Origin: Fervidobacterium changbaicum
GTDB lineage: Bacteria; Thermotogota; Thermotogae; Thermotogales; Fervidobacteriaceae
NCBI RefSeq assembly: GCF_004117075.1
Contig: NZ_CP026721.1
Span: 1,178,001 to 1,242,000 of the forward strand
Direction of reading: 5' to 3'
Length of the DNA: 64,000 nucleotides
In this document: one piece after another, positions 45,444 through 54,440 of the stretch
Position numbering within the stretch: the first letter of the stretch is position 1
How the letters are laid out: every line of letters starts with the position of its first letter
Position numbers and translations under genes: made by a program
The notes under the pieces: generated by a model
The model's input: the letters and a program-made list of their open reading frames with translations, nothing else
Database searches by the model: none
Told to the model about the DNA's origin: nothing

Positions 45444-46685
45444 TTGGTTTATCAATATAAAGGCATAGACCGAAGCGGTAGAAAATTGAAAGGAATTGTC
45501 CAAGCTGATAATATAAAGGAAGCACTTGATAGGCTCAAGGAGCAGGGGATACTGGTTACAGATATTGTTGAAAAGGCTGAAAAGGGTCAGAAAAGCTCAA
45601 GCGTACGCACAGTTCAACCTGGGCGTAATGTTCCGAAAAAGAAAACGGTTTTTCAGGTAAGGTTGAAAGATATAGTTCTTTTTGCAAGACAGTTGGAAAC
45701 TATGATTTCCGCTGGTTTGAGACTCGTTGATGCGATAATGACTTTATCAGAACAAGAAGTGTTTTCAAGGAAGTTTCGAAACATACTTAAAGAAATTGCT
45801 TCCGACATGAAAGGTGGTATGTCGTTTTCTGACGCCCTTGAAAGGCAGGGAGTATTTGATTCGATATTTGTAAACATGGTCCGCGCTGGTGAAGAGGGCG
45901 GTGTACTGGACGTAACGATGAAAAAAATTGCGAATTACTACGAGGGTATCAATAGATTAAGAGAGCAGGTAAAATCATCGATGGCTTATCCTATGTTTAT
46001 TCTCGGGTTTGCAGTCGCAGTTGTTATTGTGATTTCTGTATTTATTTTACCAAAGCTTATCTCTGTCTTTGGTGCAACACCTCAAGGTGGAGTATTGGGA
46101 ATGCTTATGAAACTGAACTATATTTTCACTAAGAAATGGTACATACTTCTGCCTATTGTTATTGGAATCGGTGTCGGATTGAAATTTTTCTTAGATACTG
46201 TGTACGGTGCGTACGTTAAGGAATTCATTGGAGGATTAATTCCGCCTATTAGGAAGTTAAGGCTCAAAATGGCCAACGAACGATTTACAAGGACACTTGG
46301 GGTTCTCATTGGTAGCGGTGTTCCAATGGTTAATGCTTTGGATATGGCTGCAAAAGCTTCAAATAATCCCAGGTTTTTAGCGATTATTTCGAAAGTTATT
46401 GATGAAGTCAAAGCTGGTAGTAGTCTAAAAGAGAGTCTTAAAAGGGCAGGTATTTTTCCACAGATAGTGTACGAAATGGTTGGAACGGGCGAGCAAACTG
46501 GTAAGTTAGATGTTGTCATGGAAAAAGTTGCTGATTTTTACGAAGAAGAGATATTGGCAGATACAAAAAAGCTTGTTAACCTTATCGAGCCTATGATGAT
46601 CGCATTTGTTGGTTTGTTTATCGCATTTATTGCTTTTACAATGTACTCAACGATATTCCAGATGCAGGGGCAGTTTGGTAGGTAG
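45444..46685 (+). CDS. pilC: Type IV pilus / type II secretion inner-membrane platform protein
   Basis: 413 aa PilC/GspF-family protein. Residues ~1-70 form the usual N-terminal Y-Q-Y-x-G-x-D-x-x-G motif (VYQYKGIDRSGRKLKGIV) and a Pro/Lys-rich linker; two T2SSF domains follow (FARQLETMISAGLRLVDAIM and FTRTLGVLIGSGVPMVNALD), each with transmembrane helices. The start is TTG 45444, with GGTGA 6 nt upstream. It heads a run of pilus-assembly genes to 54302. The assembly ATPases PilB/PilT are not here. Confidence 0.93.
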   Translation: MVYQYKGIDRSGRKLKGIVQADNIKEALDRLKEQGILVTDIVEKAEKGQKSSSVRTVQPGRNVPKKKTVFQVRLKDIVLFARQLETMISAGLRLVDAIMTLSEQEVFSRKFRNILKEIASDMKGGMSFSDALERQGVFDSIFVNMVRAGEEGGVLDVTMKKIANYYEGINRLREQVKSSMAYPMFILGFAVAVVIVISVFILPKLISVFGATPQGGVLGMLMKLNYIFTKKWYILLPIVIGIGVGLKFFLDTVYGAYVKEFIGGLIPPIRKLRLKMANERFTRTLGVLIGSGVPMVNALDMAAKASNNPRFLAIISKVIDEVKAGSSLKESLKRAGIFPQIVYEMVGTGEQTGKLDVVMEKVADFYEEEILADTKKLVNLIEPMMIAFVGLFIAFIAFTMYSTIFQMQGQFGR

Positions 46686-46709
46686 AATTTGCTGGTAAGG
46701 TGATTAAGT

Positions 46710-47042
46710 TTGAACCTTATCGAGTTAATGGTTGTTCTGCTAATCTTAAGTTTGGTTTTTGTTGCTCTTTCAGTCAGTATCTCAAAAATGGCAGACGTTG
46801 ATTTAAATAAAGAGTATGTAGAAACGGCGATCTATGCTGGTCTGTGGAAATCCCAGCTGTATAAAGATTACAAGGGAAGCTATTGCCGAGTCGCCACGAT
46901 TAATATGATGGAGTTTTACAGAGTTTCAGAGAACAGCCTTTCTGGGATCGTGGTTGACTCTTTCAGGTGGGTAAAAGGTGGTAAATACTCAGGAGTAGCT
47001 GTTGAGCCTATAATTATTAAAATTTCAGGAGGTGCAAAGTAA
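46710..47042 (+). CDS. Type IV pilin-like protein that lacks a leader peptide
   Basis: 110 aa. The first 20 residues after the start (NLIELMVVLLILSLVFVAL) match the conserved N-terminal helix of mature pilins and pseudopilins, with Glu at position 5. The start is TTG 46710, with AAGGTG about 7 nt upstream, and an in-frame stop (TGA) lies at 46701-46703, so there is no room for a leader or a prepilin peptidase site; Met sits where mature Phe1 would be. The rest is a small globular domain. It is probably a minor pilin of this machine or a precursor-free variant. Confidence 0.7.
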   Translation: MNLIELMVVLLILSLVFVALSVSISKMADVDLNKEYVETAIYAGLWKSQLYKDYKGSYCRVATINMMEFYRVSENSLSGIVVDSFRWVKGGKYSGVAVEPIIIKISGGAK

Positions 47043-47044
47043 TT

Positions 47045-47965
47045 TTGGGCATTCTTTCGAACAGAGTAGTGGCTTATAGTCTGAACGACGGGCAAATTAA
47101 CACTGCAGTTGCAAAATACCGCGGAGGTAAGCTTAGAATAAAAAGCTATTATCCACAGTTCATTCTACCTGATCCAGAAGATATAACAGTCGTAAATGTG
47201 CCGTGGGATATTATACAAATGATATTCTTAGAATTACCACCGACGAAGAAAGAAAAGGACCGTATCAGAGCTGCTGAATTAGAAATCAGGAGAATTTACA
47301 ACCTTAGTGAAGATTTGATCGTGTCGTGCATTCCTTCACTCTTTGGAAAGTGTTTGACCTTCTTTTTGAAAAGGACAGATTTCTTCAGGTACCTCAGTTC
47401 GTACAATATTGATTTCATACCTGATGTCGCTTATCCAAATATCATTGCCGAGCTGTTGATTGCCAAGAAGCTTCCGGGTAGATGGATTTACATTGTGCTC
47501 AGTGAGTACAGCTCTGGTATAGTGATTATGAACGGCGAGAATATTCTGAACGTTAGGATGATTGATTTTTCGTTGAACGAAGTGAACCACTTGATTAAAG
47601 AAGAAACAGGGTTTGAACTTTTTGAAATTGAAAACAGTGGTAACGAAGAACTGATAGGATACGCTAAAAGGATAGTAGGAAGCATAATTTACGACATATT
47701 GGCGATAATAAACAGAGAAGTGATAATCACAATCAATACAACGGAACTGGAAAAGCTTAGTTTAGAAATGATCGACGGAATTTCATTGGTATGTCGATCG
47801 ACCGTTCTCAAAGAGGCGCTTTTATCTACTAACTCGGATTTCAAGTCAAAACTCTCTGAGGCTGTATTTTCATTCCGGCCACATGCAGAGCTAACCATAG
47901 CAGACCTTGGCCTTCTATACAGGGGGGGATTAGAACTTGGAAAGGTTAAATCTATCACCTGGTAG
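47045..47965 (+). CDS. pilM: PilM-like protein (actin-like ATPase fold)
   Basis: 306 aa. Assigned mainly by position: it lies ahead of PilN- and PilO-like membrane proteins, as in type IV pilus operons (or GspL in type II secretion). It has no transmembrane segment. GELEIRRIYNLSEDLIVSCIP-like and DVAYPNIIAELLIA segments resemble PilM but the ATP-binding motifs are weak. The start is TTG 47045, with AGGAGGTG about 10 nt upstream. It overlaps the next gene by 29 nt. A divergent PilM is my best reading; GspL-cytoplasmic domain is the alternative. Confidence 0.6.
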   Translation: MGILSNRVVAYSLNDGQINTAVAKYRGGKLRIKSYYPQFILPDPEDITVVNVPWDIIQMIFLELPPTKKEKDRIRAAELEIRRIYNLSEDLIVSCIPSLFGKCLTFFLKRTDFFRYLSSYNIDFIPDVAYPNIIAELLIAKKLPGRWIYIVLSEYSSGIVIMNGENILNVRMIDFSLNEVNHLIKEETGFELFEIENSGNEELIGYAKRIVGSIIYDILAIINREVIITINTTELEKLSLEMIDGISLVCRSTVLKEALLSTNSDFKSKLSEAVFSFRPHAELTIADLGLLYRGGLELGKVKSITW

Positions 47966-48497
47966 GAAGAGAGTTTTGAAATTAAGTTCTTTTCTTGTAC
48001 TCTTGGTAATATCGCTCGTGCCTTCTATTTCGTTCTTTTCAGCCTCATATTTTCTTAAGGAGCAAAAAGTTTCAAAGTTGTTAGTTAATTACCCCGAGGT
48101 TTTTAACAATCTCTCAACTGCGGATTTGAAAAGCTTAGATACCCAAGTAGAGAATCTACTATCCTCTTTAAAAAGCAAGGAATCTCAACTAAGAACCGTG
48201 AATGAGGGAATCAGAAGTTATATAATTGAAAAGTACAAAGATACGTACTTCCTGCGCAGGTTTTTGAAGTATGTATCATCAAGCACAAATAGCTACTTTT
48301 TAACAGGGGTGCTTTACGACGGGCAAAAATTTTACTTGGAGTTCTATGAATACGGTACGGAAACCCAAATCAGTACCTCAACGGTTTACAATGACTTGGG
48401 AAGATTCTACAAAGATGTAAATGTCTCTTTAATGGAACAGAGAAACTTTCTGGGAGATTTAAAGTACTACCACTATATCTGGGAGGGTATGAAATGA
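47937..48497 (+). CDS. pilN: PilN-like inner-membrane protein
   Basis: 186 aa. One transmembrane helix at ~14-38 (VLKLSSFLVLLVISLVPSIS) after a basic start with LNLSPGRKRVLK, then a coiled region (ENLLSSLKSKESQL) and a small alpha/beta domain. This is the PilN layout (N-terminal INLLP-like peptide for PilM binding, here LNLSP). The start is TTG 47937, with AGGGGGGAT 8 nt upstream, inside the end of the pilM-like gene. The stop overlaps the next start as ATGA. Confidence 0.65.
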   Translation: MERLNLSPGRKRVLKLSSFLVLLVISLVPSISFFSASYFLKEQKVSKLLVNYPEVFNNLSTADLKSLDTQVENLLSSLKSKESQLRTVNEGIRSYIIEKYKDTYFLRRFLKYVSSSTNSYFLTGVLYDGQKFYLEFYEYGTETQISTSTVYNDLGRFYKDVNVSLMEQRNFLGDLKYYHYIWEGMK

Positions 48498-48892
48498 TAC
48501 TGATACCACGAAAAGTGGCGGTAACTATTTCCATTCTTACGCTAATCCTGTCACTTGCTGGTAGCTTTCTTTATTTTTCCAACAAAACATATTCGTATAT
48601 TTCTAAGCTTGAACAGAAGTTTTCTGAAATAAGAAATGTATACCGCACAGTATCGCAATTGGAAGAACAGGGTAAACAGCTAGAAAAAGTCAGATCGCTA
48701 ATTTACAATATCCAAGGGACCTTTGCTGATGACGAAATGACTTCCGCTGAACTTAAAGCTAAGCTGGAGGAACTTCTTTCTGAGAAGGTGCTGGCAATAG
48801 ATTACTTGGTTATAAAGTCATCTTTCAATGAACCATTAGCATTTAAAAAGACTGCTGTGAAATATACATTGATCATTCGTAGTTCCGAGTAA
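48494..48892 (+). CDS. PilO/GspM-like inner-membrane protein
   Basis: 132 aa. One transmembrane helix at ~8-30 (VAVTISILTLILSLAGSFLYF) then a predicted coiled coil (~35-70) and a short ferredoxin-like domain. Size and position after the PilN-like gene fit PilO or GspM, but sequence identity to known members is not visible to me. ATG 48494 overlaps the previous stop codon (TGA), so translation is coupled. It would form part of the periplasmic alignment complex. Confidence 0.55.
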   Translation: MILIPRKVAVTISILTLILSLAGSFLYFSNKTYSYISKLEQKFSEIRNVYRTVSQLEEQGKQLEKVRSLIYNIQGTFADDEMTSAELKAKLEELLSEKVLAIDYLVIKSSFNEPLAFKKTAVKYTLIIRSSE

Positions 48893-48920
48893 GAGCAGGA
48901 AATGAGGGTGGGGAGAATAG

Positions 48921-49562
48921 ATGGCATTGAATAAGAGGACTATAATACTTCTTGTATTAGCTGTGGCTATATGGGGCATTGCTATCGTTGTTTTGTATAT
49001 AAATTACGGGCCAAAAAAGTCCAGTCCACAACCATCGTCTGGATCTTTAAATCAAGCGACACAACAGGCGATTTCTCAGACAAACTTATCTAATTCAACG
49101 AGTAATAATGCAGCCAGTAGTCAGAACTCCGGTGATATTTCTTCGGCGCGTGAAACTACTTCAGCAACTATGAGTTTTCCCAGCCAAACGAATTTAAGTA
49201 TTACAGAGCTAGCTTCACTAGTTGAATACAAGGTAAACGTTCCAAACGTTTTTGAACCATACTTTGTGGATCTTGTAAGTTTGCTCAGTGGAGTTGCTGG
49301 AGATCTAGAATCCAAAAGTTCTTCAGTGTTCATTGAAGACATAACTTCAGATAACATTCAGTATCACGGTTACTTGGAAATCAGAGATGGAAAATCGAAA
49401 ATAACTAAATTGTATCTTACGTTGAATGGTGAAACTAGATCTTGGCTTAGCGATGAGTTGATCGATGCAAAATACAAGGTTATATACATCGGTAGCAAGC
49501 ATTTGGTTGTTTTGGATACAACAGATGGTAAAATAAAAAAGATAGGAGTTAGCAAAGAATAA
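48921..49562 (+). CDS. PilP/GspC-like membrane-anchored linker protein
   Basis: 213 aa. One transmembrane helix at ~8-28 is followed by a Ser/Thr/Gln/Asn-rich low-complexity linker (~32-90) and a C-terminal beta domain (~110-213; GYLEIRDGKSKITKLYLTLN, VVLDTTDGKIKKIGV). This layout matches PilP or GspC proteins, which join the inner membrane complex to the secretin. ATG 48921 has GGGTGGGGAG upstream. Gene order just before the secretin supports the call. Confidence 0.6.
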   Translation: MALNKRTIILLVLAVAIWGIAIVVLYINYGPKKSSPQPSSGSLNQATQQAISQTNLSNSTSNNAASSQNSGDISSARETTSATMSFPSQTNLSITELASLVEYKVNVPNVFEPYFVDLVSLLSGVAGDLESKSSSVFIEDITSDNIQYHGYLEIRDGKSKITKLYLTLNGETRSWLSDELIDAKYKVIYIGSKHLVVLDTTDGKIKKIGVSKE

Positions 49563-49589
49563 TTTTTGATCAATAGGGGGGATAAAGCT

Positions 49590-52500
49590 TTGAAGAGATT
49601 GCAGACTTCCTCAATTCTAATTACTGTTTTTCTTTTTTTTCTTTTCTCAAGTTCCTTTGCAGAACTTACAGACCTTACATATGTTAAGACCTCAAGTGAG
49701 ATAGTGGTCATAGCGTCCTTCACAAAATCCCCGACGGTTCAGTACTATTCAAAAAACGGAAGTAAGACCGTCCATTTCTTAGTGGTAAATGATACATGCA
49801 TAAGTCCTATTTATCTACCTGTGAATGCAGAAACAGTCGAAGGTGTCCAAGTGATACCGTTTCGTGGTGCTTTAAATATTTTTGTGTACACAATTACCCC
49901 CGTTAGTGCAACGTACAATGTTACGGGATCAAAATTGTATATTAGATTACCTTTAAGTACTTCCACAAAAAGAATGACAGCGAATTTTACAAACCTTAAG
50001 AGCGAAGTTGCTTTCAAAGATTTGGCGGAATTCTTTGGGATAAATCTTGTCTTGTACGATAGCGCTAAGGGAAAATTTGTAAATACAAAGGCCAACAACT
50101 CGAGCATAGAACAAATTTTGAGAAATCTCCTGACTCTTACAGGTTTGTCTTATGCTTACGCTGAAGATCAAACTTTGTATATTGGGGCTCAGGAAGATAT
50201 TGAACGAACCTTTGCACTTAACTTCCAGATTCCTGGTGGCAAGGTGTCTGTTGAAGAGTTAAGTAAGATGTTTGTGGAAAGTATATATGTCCAACCTATG
50301 TCGGATAAATCTAAGTTATTTACATATGGTGGGGTTAATCAATACAAAATACTCGCATCAGCTATAGGCTTAGCTGCAAGTGAACTAACTAAGAAAACAG
50401 AACCCAAACTTCCGTGGTATTACATAGATTATTCATCTGACGACAAAGAACTCGAAGAATTCTTGTCAAAACTGAGAAAAATCTACGACTTTGATTTTGT
50501 TATCCTCCCGGAGATAAAGAAAGTTGCCCTTTCAGGGGTCGATTGGGACAAAGCCGAGGAAATGATAAGAACACTGAAACCTGCACGAAATCCAACACTA
50601 GAAACACAATACAAGACGTTTATTTCTGAGTATCCTCAGCGCGTTGCTGAATTCCTCAGATTACTTTACAAAGATGTGGGTATCCAAGTTATTGGAGATA
50701 AACTTTATGTTCCTGCTGATTATGAAAGCGTAGTAAAAAGCTTTCTTCAAGACCCAGTTATTTCACAACCTTGGAAGGTTACACTAACAGATGTGCCGGA
50801 AGAGCTTGTAAAAACCACTTTGAGTTATTTAGACATACCGGAAGTTGATTACATTCTCAAGTCGTACGATAACACCGTATATGTAACTTTATTTGTCAGC
50901 GAGAAAAAATATAAGGAATTTCTTGAACTTGTAAATTTAATGGGAACTACAACCGCAACGGTTAAGGTCGATGATGTTTTTTTGAAAGCCTTTAATGTAA
51001 ATGTATTACAAAGTTTCTCGGATGGTTCAAAGCTCGTTAAAGGGAAGATAAAGGAGATAGAACGGTTAAAAAAAGCAGTAGAAGAAAATTTAACGACAGT
51101 AATTTTAAAGGCAGACCCGTCTGATCCTTCAAAAGATGTAATGGAAAAACTTACAGGGTACACGGTGGGTCTCTCTACCGATGGATATTGGATCTTTACA
51201 GTGCCAAAGCAGGAAGCTTCAAAAGTTCAAGAAAAGGTTAAAAACATCAGGGAAGGTTTTGGTAAGAACATAATTATCCTAAGCGGTAAATACGATGAAA
51301 ATGCGTTTGAAGTTGTAAAGAAGCTTTATGGAGTTGAGGTTTACGAACTCTCAAACGCATTACTTATCTATGGTTCCCAAGCACTTAGTGCAAAGCAATT
51401 TTTAGAAAACTTGACAGTTGAAAACTTCATAGTTCCTGTTCAGATTTCACTTTCTACTTCCCACATCGATTATGTCAAAAAGGTTTACAACGCTGATGTG
51501 ACATACTTCCAAGATCTTGGAAAAGCAGTGGTATCTGGGCTTACGGAAAATGCGCTAAGGGCTGCTGCATACTTGAAATCACTTAGCCTCCAGTCTGACT
51601 TGGTATCCCTAAATCTTTCCGGCACTTTGAAAAAGGAAGATTTGGAAAAGCTGAGTACAATTATGGGGTTGAACGTTAAAGTGGAGATAGTTGGTGATAC
51701 CGCTTATCTGAAAGGGAGTAAAGAAGAAATAGAAAAACTAATCAAAGAAATTAACAGGCTGACCAAGTCACCGGAGATGAAATACGAAGTTCTTAGTTAC
51801 GATGACAGTTTAGATGAAGTCTTGAAAAAACTCTATGGTGTACAAACTTACAAAACGAAATTCGGATACATAGTCTACGGAACTCAGGAGCAGATACAAA
51901 ATGTAAAAACTTTCCTTGGTCAGATAAGGGTAGACGAAGAGGTCAGAGTGGTTACAACCAGTGTAGAGGAAAACTACATAAGGATGATAAAAGAGATTTT
52001 CGATAGCACGGTGAAACACTACAAGATAGGTGATAATCTGTACTTAATCGGTAAAAAGGAGAGCCTTGATAAAATTCAAAAAGAGATAGCCATTTTCGAT
52101 GAAGAGAAAGGCTCGATGGTTATAGATACGCTAAGAGTTAGTGGTAACGTGAAGACTGAAGATATGACCAAGCTTCGTGACTTGCTTGGCTTGAAAGCAG
52201 AAGCAATCCAAGTCGGTGACATTGTTTATTTAAAAGGCAAGAAAGAAGAAGTAGCCAAATTGAAATCGGAGTTAGAAAGACTCTCTCAATATCCTGAACT
52301 CAAGTACGAGTTGTTGAATTACGACGATGCTTTGGACAACATTATAAAAGAGTTGTACGGCGTTAAAACCTATAAAGTCAAAGCTGGTTATATAGTCTAC
52401 GGAACTAAAGAACAGATTGCAAGTGTGAAGAGCTTTGTGAGTGGTTTCTCGACGCAGCTTGAGTTAAGGTCTTTAACAACGAAACTTGAACCAAAGGATA

Positions 52501-54302
52501 TTGAGACGATCATTTCAGTTTACGATGCAGATGTTAAATATTACAAGGTTGGTGATAAAGTATATTTGATAGGTAAAAAGGAGAGCCTTGATAATATAGA
52601 AAAGGAGATAATGCAGTTCAATATTGATAGTGAGTACAACGTCATAAATGGTAAATTGCTGATAGAAGTTTCAAACAAGAATTTAGCGGAAATAATAATG
52701 AAGGTAAGTAACATATTGAAAGAACAAGTTATTTTGGCTGACGAACTAAAAACCAACGTTACTTTGAGATTGTTAGTACCAGATTTTAAAAGCTTTTTGG
52801 AGTACTTACAAACGTTTGGTGTTAGCTATAAACAAACAGATGAGGTTTACTTGATTTATTCAAATCTTCCTCAACAAACATCTGTTCGAGAGCAACAAGC
52901 AGTATCTCAACTTGCACAGCCGGGAGAAGTTGTAGTTAAAGAAGGACTAATAACTATCAACGCTTCGAACAAAGATGTAACTGATATAGTTTCTCAAGTA
53001 CTCTCCAAGCTTGGAAAATCTTACAAAATCGATAATGTTCAAGCAAGGATATTCTCTGTGAGTTTGAATAACATAGACTACGAAACTTTTAAGGATGTCT
53101 TTTCAGAATGGGTTAGTTTCAGAGAAATTGGTAATGTGGTGTACGTCTCAAAACCTGTTGCGAAGAGTGATTCAAAAGTTGCGGTAAGGGATGGAAAAAT
53201 TAGCGTGAAAATAGATAACGAACCGTTGGGTAGTGTTATTAGGTCTGTTTTTGAAAGCTTCGGATACTCTGTAATCTTCGCAAAACCGATAACTACTACT
53301 GCAACAATGTCGATTTCAAACATTGATTTTGACACATTCACTTCCATACTCTTAAATTACGGCGTTGCTTTAAAGAAATCCGGAAATGTTTACGTCGTAG
53401 ATACTACGCCCGAAGCCACTAAGACGAAGACCACATATACGTTCAACGTCACACGCGGAGCTGATAGGGTTAAACAACTCATAGAGTTCTACGGAGGAAA
53501 AGCTTTGGTGAATACAGACGCTGGAATAATAATTGCCTACGATCTGGATCCGAAAAACGTTGACGATATCAGGAACGTTATAGAAAAAGTTTCCAAAGTG
53601 AGGGTTGTTTCTATCGAAGCGAAAGTCGTCGACGAAGCTTTGTTGAACAGTCTTGGATTTGATATCACAACGATTTTGAGCTCAGCTGATTACGTATCGA
53701 TAGGAACAGGAGGACTTAGCTTGAAATTCAAGATCGTCGACTTTTTGGATTTGCAGGCTCTTTGGAACAAAATAGTTGACGAAGCTCAGATTCAAATCAA
53801 AACATCGGGCAGTAACGTGCAGATCCCATATGGGACATATGGAACGGGCAAACTCTTAGCAAGTCCTAACATAATAGCCAAGAGTGGTGAGCAAGCAAGA
53901 ATATTTATAGGTGATTCCATACCCGTAATAGTAAGTCAGCAAGGTCAACAAAGCGTGACTTACCTGGAAGCTGGTATAGAACTCAAAATAACTCCTAGCG
54001 TGAACCTTGATGATACAATAGATCTCGACTTGTTTACCTCTGTAGGAAACTTCGATTACTCTGTAGTCATCAGCGGGCTACCAAAACAGAACAAGAGAGA
54101 AGCATCAACTAAAATCACACTAAAAGATGGTCAAACGCTTATCCTTGGTGGCCTTGCCCGAGAGGAAATAAGCAAATCGGAGTGGAAAATCCCGATACTC
54201 GGTGACCTGCCTATTATCGGGTGGCTTTTCAAAGGTACGCAGGAAAAAATAGAGCAAAGGAACATTGTGATCTTCCTAACAGCTAAGATAATAGAACAAT
54301 AA
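49590..54302 (+). CDS. Giant secretin (PilQ/GspD-like) with tandem duplicated domains
   Basis: 1570 aa, about two to three times normal secretin length. TTG 49590, with AGGGGGGAT 5 nt upstream, gives a signal peptide (~1-25, ending SSSFA). The C-terminal ~235 residues form the secretin core (SIEAKVVDEALLNSLGFD; GEQARIFIGDSIPVIV; KDGQTLILGGLAREEISKSE; IPILGDLPIIGWLF). Between them lie many N-type domains; two ~173-residue blocks (~676-848 and ~849-1020) are clear tandem copies, each with KYE(V/L)L-YDD...YIVYGT and YLIGKKESLD. It makes an outer-envelope pore for pili or secretion. Confidence 0.92.
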   Translation: MKRLQTSSILITVFLFFLFSSSFAELTDLTYVKTSSEIVVIASFTKSPTVQYYSKNGSKTVHFLVVNDTCISPIYLPVNAETVEGVQVIPFRGALNIFVYTITPVSATYNVTGSKLYIRLPLSTSTKRMTANFTNLKSEVAFKDLAEFFGINLVLYDSAKGKFVNTKANNSSIEQILRNLLTLTGLSYAYAEDQTLYIGAQEDIERTFALNFQIPGGKVSVEELSKMFVESIYVQPMSDKSKLFTYGGVNQYKILASAIGLAASELTKKTEPKLPWYYIDYSSDDKELEEFLSKLRKIYDFDFVILPEIKKVALSGVDWDKAEEMIRTLKPARNPTLETQYKTFISEYPQRVAEFLRLLYKDVGIQVIGDKLYVPADYESVVKSFLQDPVISQPWKVTLTDVPEELVKTTLSYLDIPEVDYILKSYDNTVYVTLFVSEKKYKEFLELVNLMGTTTATVKVDDVFLKAFNVNVLQSFSDGSKLVKGKIKEIERLKKAVEENLTTVILKADPSDPSKDVMEKLTGYTVGLSTDGYWIFTVPKQEASKVQEKVKNIREGFGKNIIILSGKYDENAFEVVKKLYGVEVYELSNALLIYGSQALSAKQFLENLTVENFIVPVQISLSTSHIDYVKKVYNADVTYFQDLGKAVVSGLTENALRAAAYLKSLSLQSDLVSLNLSGTLKKEDLEKLSTIMGLNVKVEIVGDTAYLKGSKEEIEKLIKEINRLTKSPEMKYEVLSYDDSLDEVLKKLYGVQTYKTKFGYIVYGTQEQIQNVKTFLGQIRVDEEVRVVTTSVEENYIRMIKEIFDSTVKHYKIGDNLYLIGKKESLDKIQKEIAIFDEEKGSMVIDTLRVSGNVKTEDMTKLRDLLGLKAEAIQVGDIVYLKGKKEEVAKLKSELERLSQYPELKYELLNYDDALDNIIKELYGVKTYKVKAGYIVYGTKEQIASVKSFVSGFSTQLELRSLTTKLEPKDIETIISVYDADVKYYKVGDKVYLIGKKESLDNIEKEIMQFNIDSEYNVINGKLLIEVSNKNLAEIIMKVSNILKEQVILADELKTNVTLRLLVPDFKSFLEYLQTFGVSYKQTDEVYLIYSNLPQQTSVREQQAVSQLAQPGEVVVKEGLITINASNKDVTDIVSQVLSKLGKSYKIDNVQARIFSVSLNNIDYETFKDVFSEWVSFREIGNVVYVSKPVAKSDSKVAVRDGKISVKIDNEPLGSVIRSVFESFGYSVIFAKPITTTATMSISNIDFDTFTSILLNYGVALKKSGNVYVVDTTPEATKTKTTYTFNVTRGADRVKQLIEFYGGKALVNTDAGIIIAYDLDPKNVDDIRNVIEKVSKVRVVSIEAKVVDEALLNSLGFDITTILSSADYVSIGTGGLSLKFKIVDFLDLQALWNKIVDEAQIQIKTSGSNVQIPYGTYGTGKLLASPNIIAKSGEQARIFIGDSIPVIVSQQGQQSVTYLEAGIELKITPSVNLDDTIDLDLFTSVGNFDYSVVISGLPKQNKREASTKITLKDGQTLILGGLAREEISKSEWKIPILGDLPIIGWLFKGTQEKIEQRNIVIFLTAKIIEQ

Positions 54303-54317
54303 CTAAAAAAGACTTTC

Positions 54318-54351
54318 AAAGCGCCGGTAAAAAACATCCGGCGCTTTCTTA
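54318..54351 (+). terminator. Terminator after the pilus operon
   Basis: AAAGCGCCGG and CCGGCGCTTT form a 10-bp stem with a 10-nt A-rich loop, followed by CTTAAT. It lies 16 nt after the secretin stop. Confidence 0.8.
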
Positions 54352-54381
54352 ATGAAAAAAGCCTATTTGAAAGAAAAATTG

Positions 54382-54390
54382 TGGTATACT
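54382..54390 (+). promoter_or_regulatory. Extended -10 promoter for the MEMO gene
   Basis: TGGTATACT (TGn plus TATACT) with no well spaced -35; a TTGAAA is present but only 12 nt upstream. The MEMO-family ATG is at 54441. Confidence 0.45.
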
Positions 54391-54440
54391 ATAAGCGAGT
54401 GGCTTTTCAATTAAGTTTACTCGAAAGTAAGGTGACTGAA

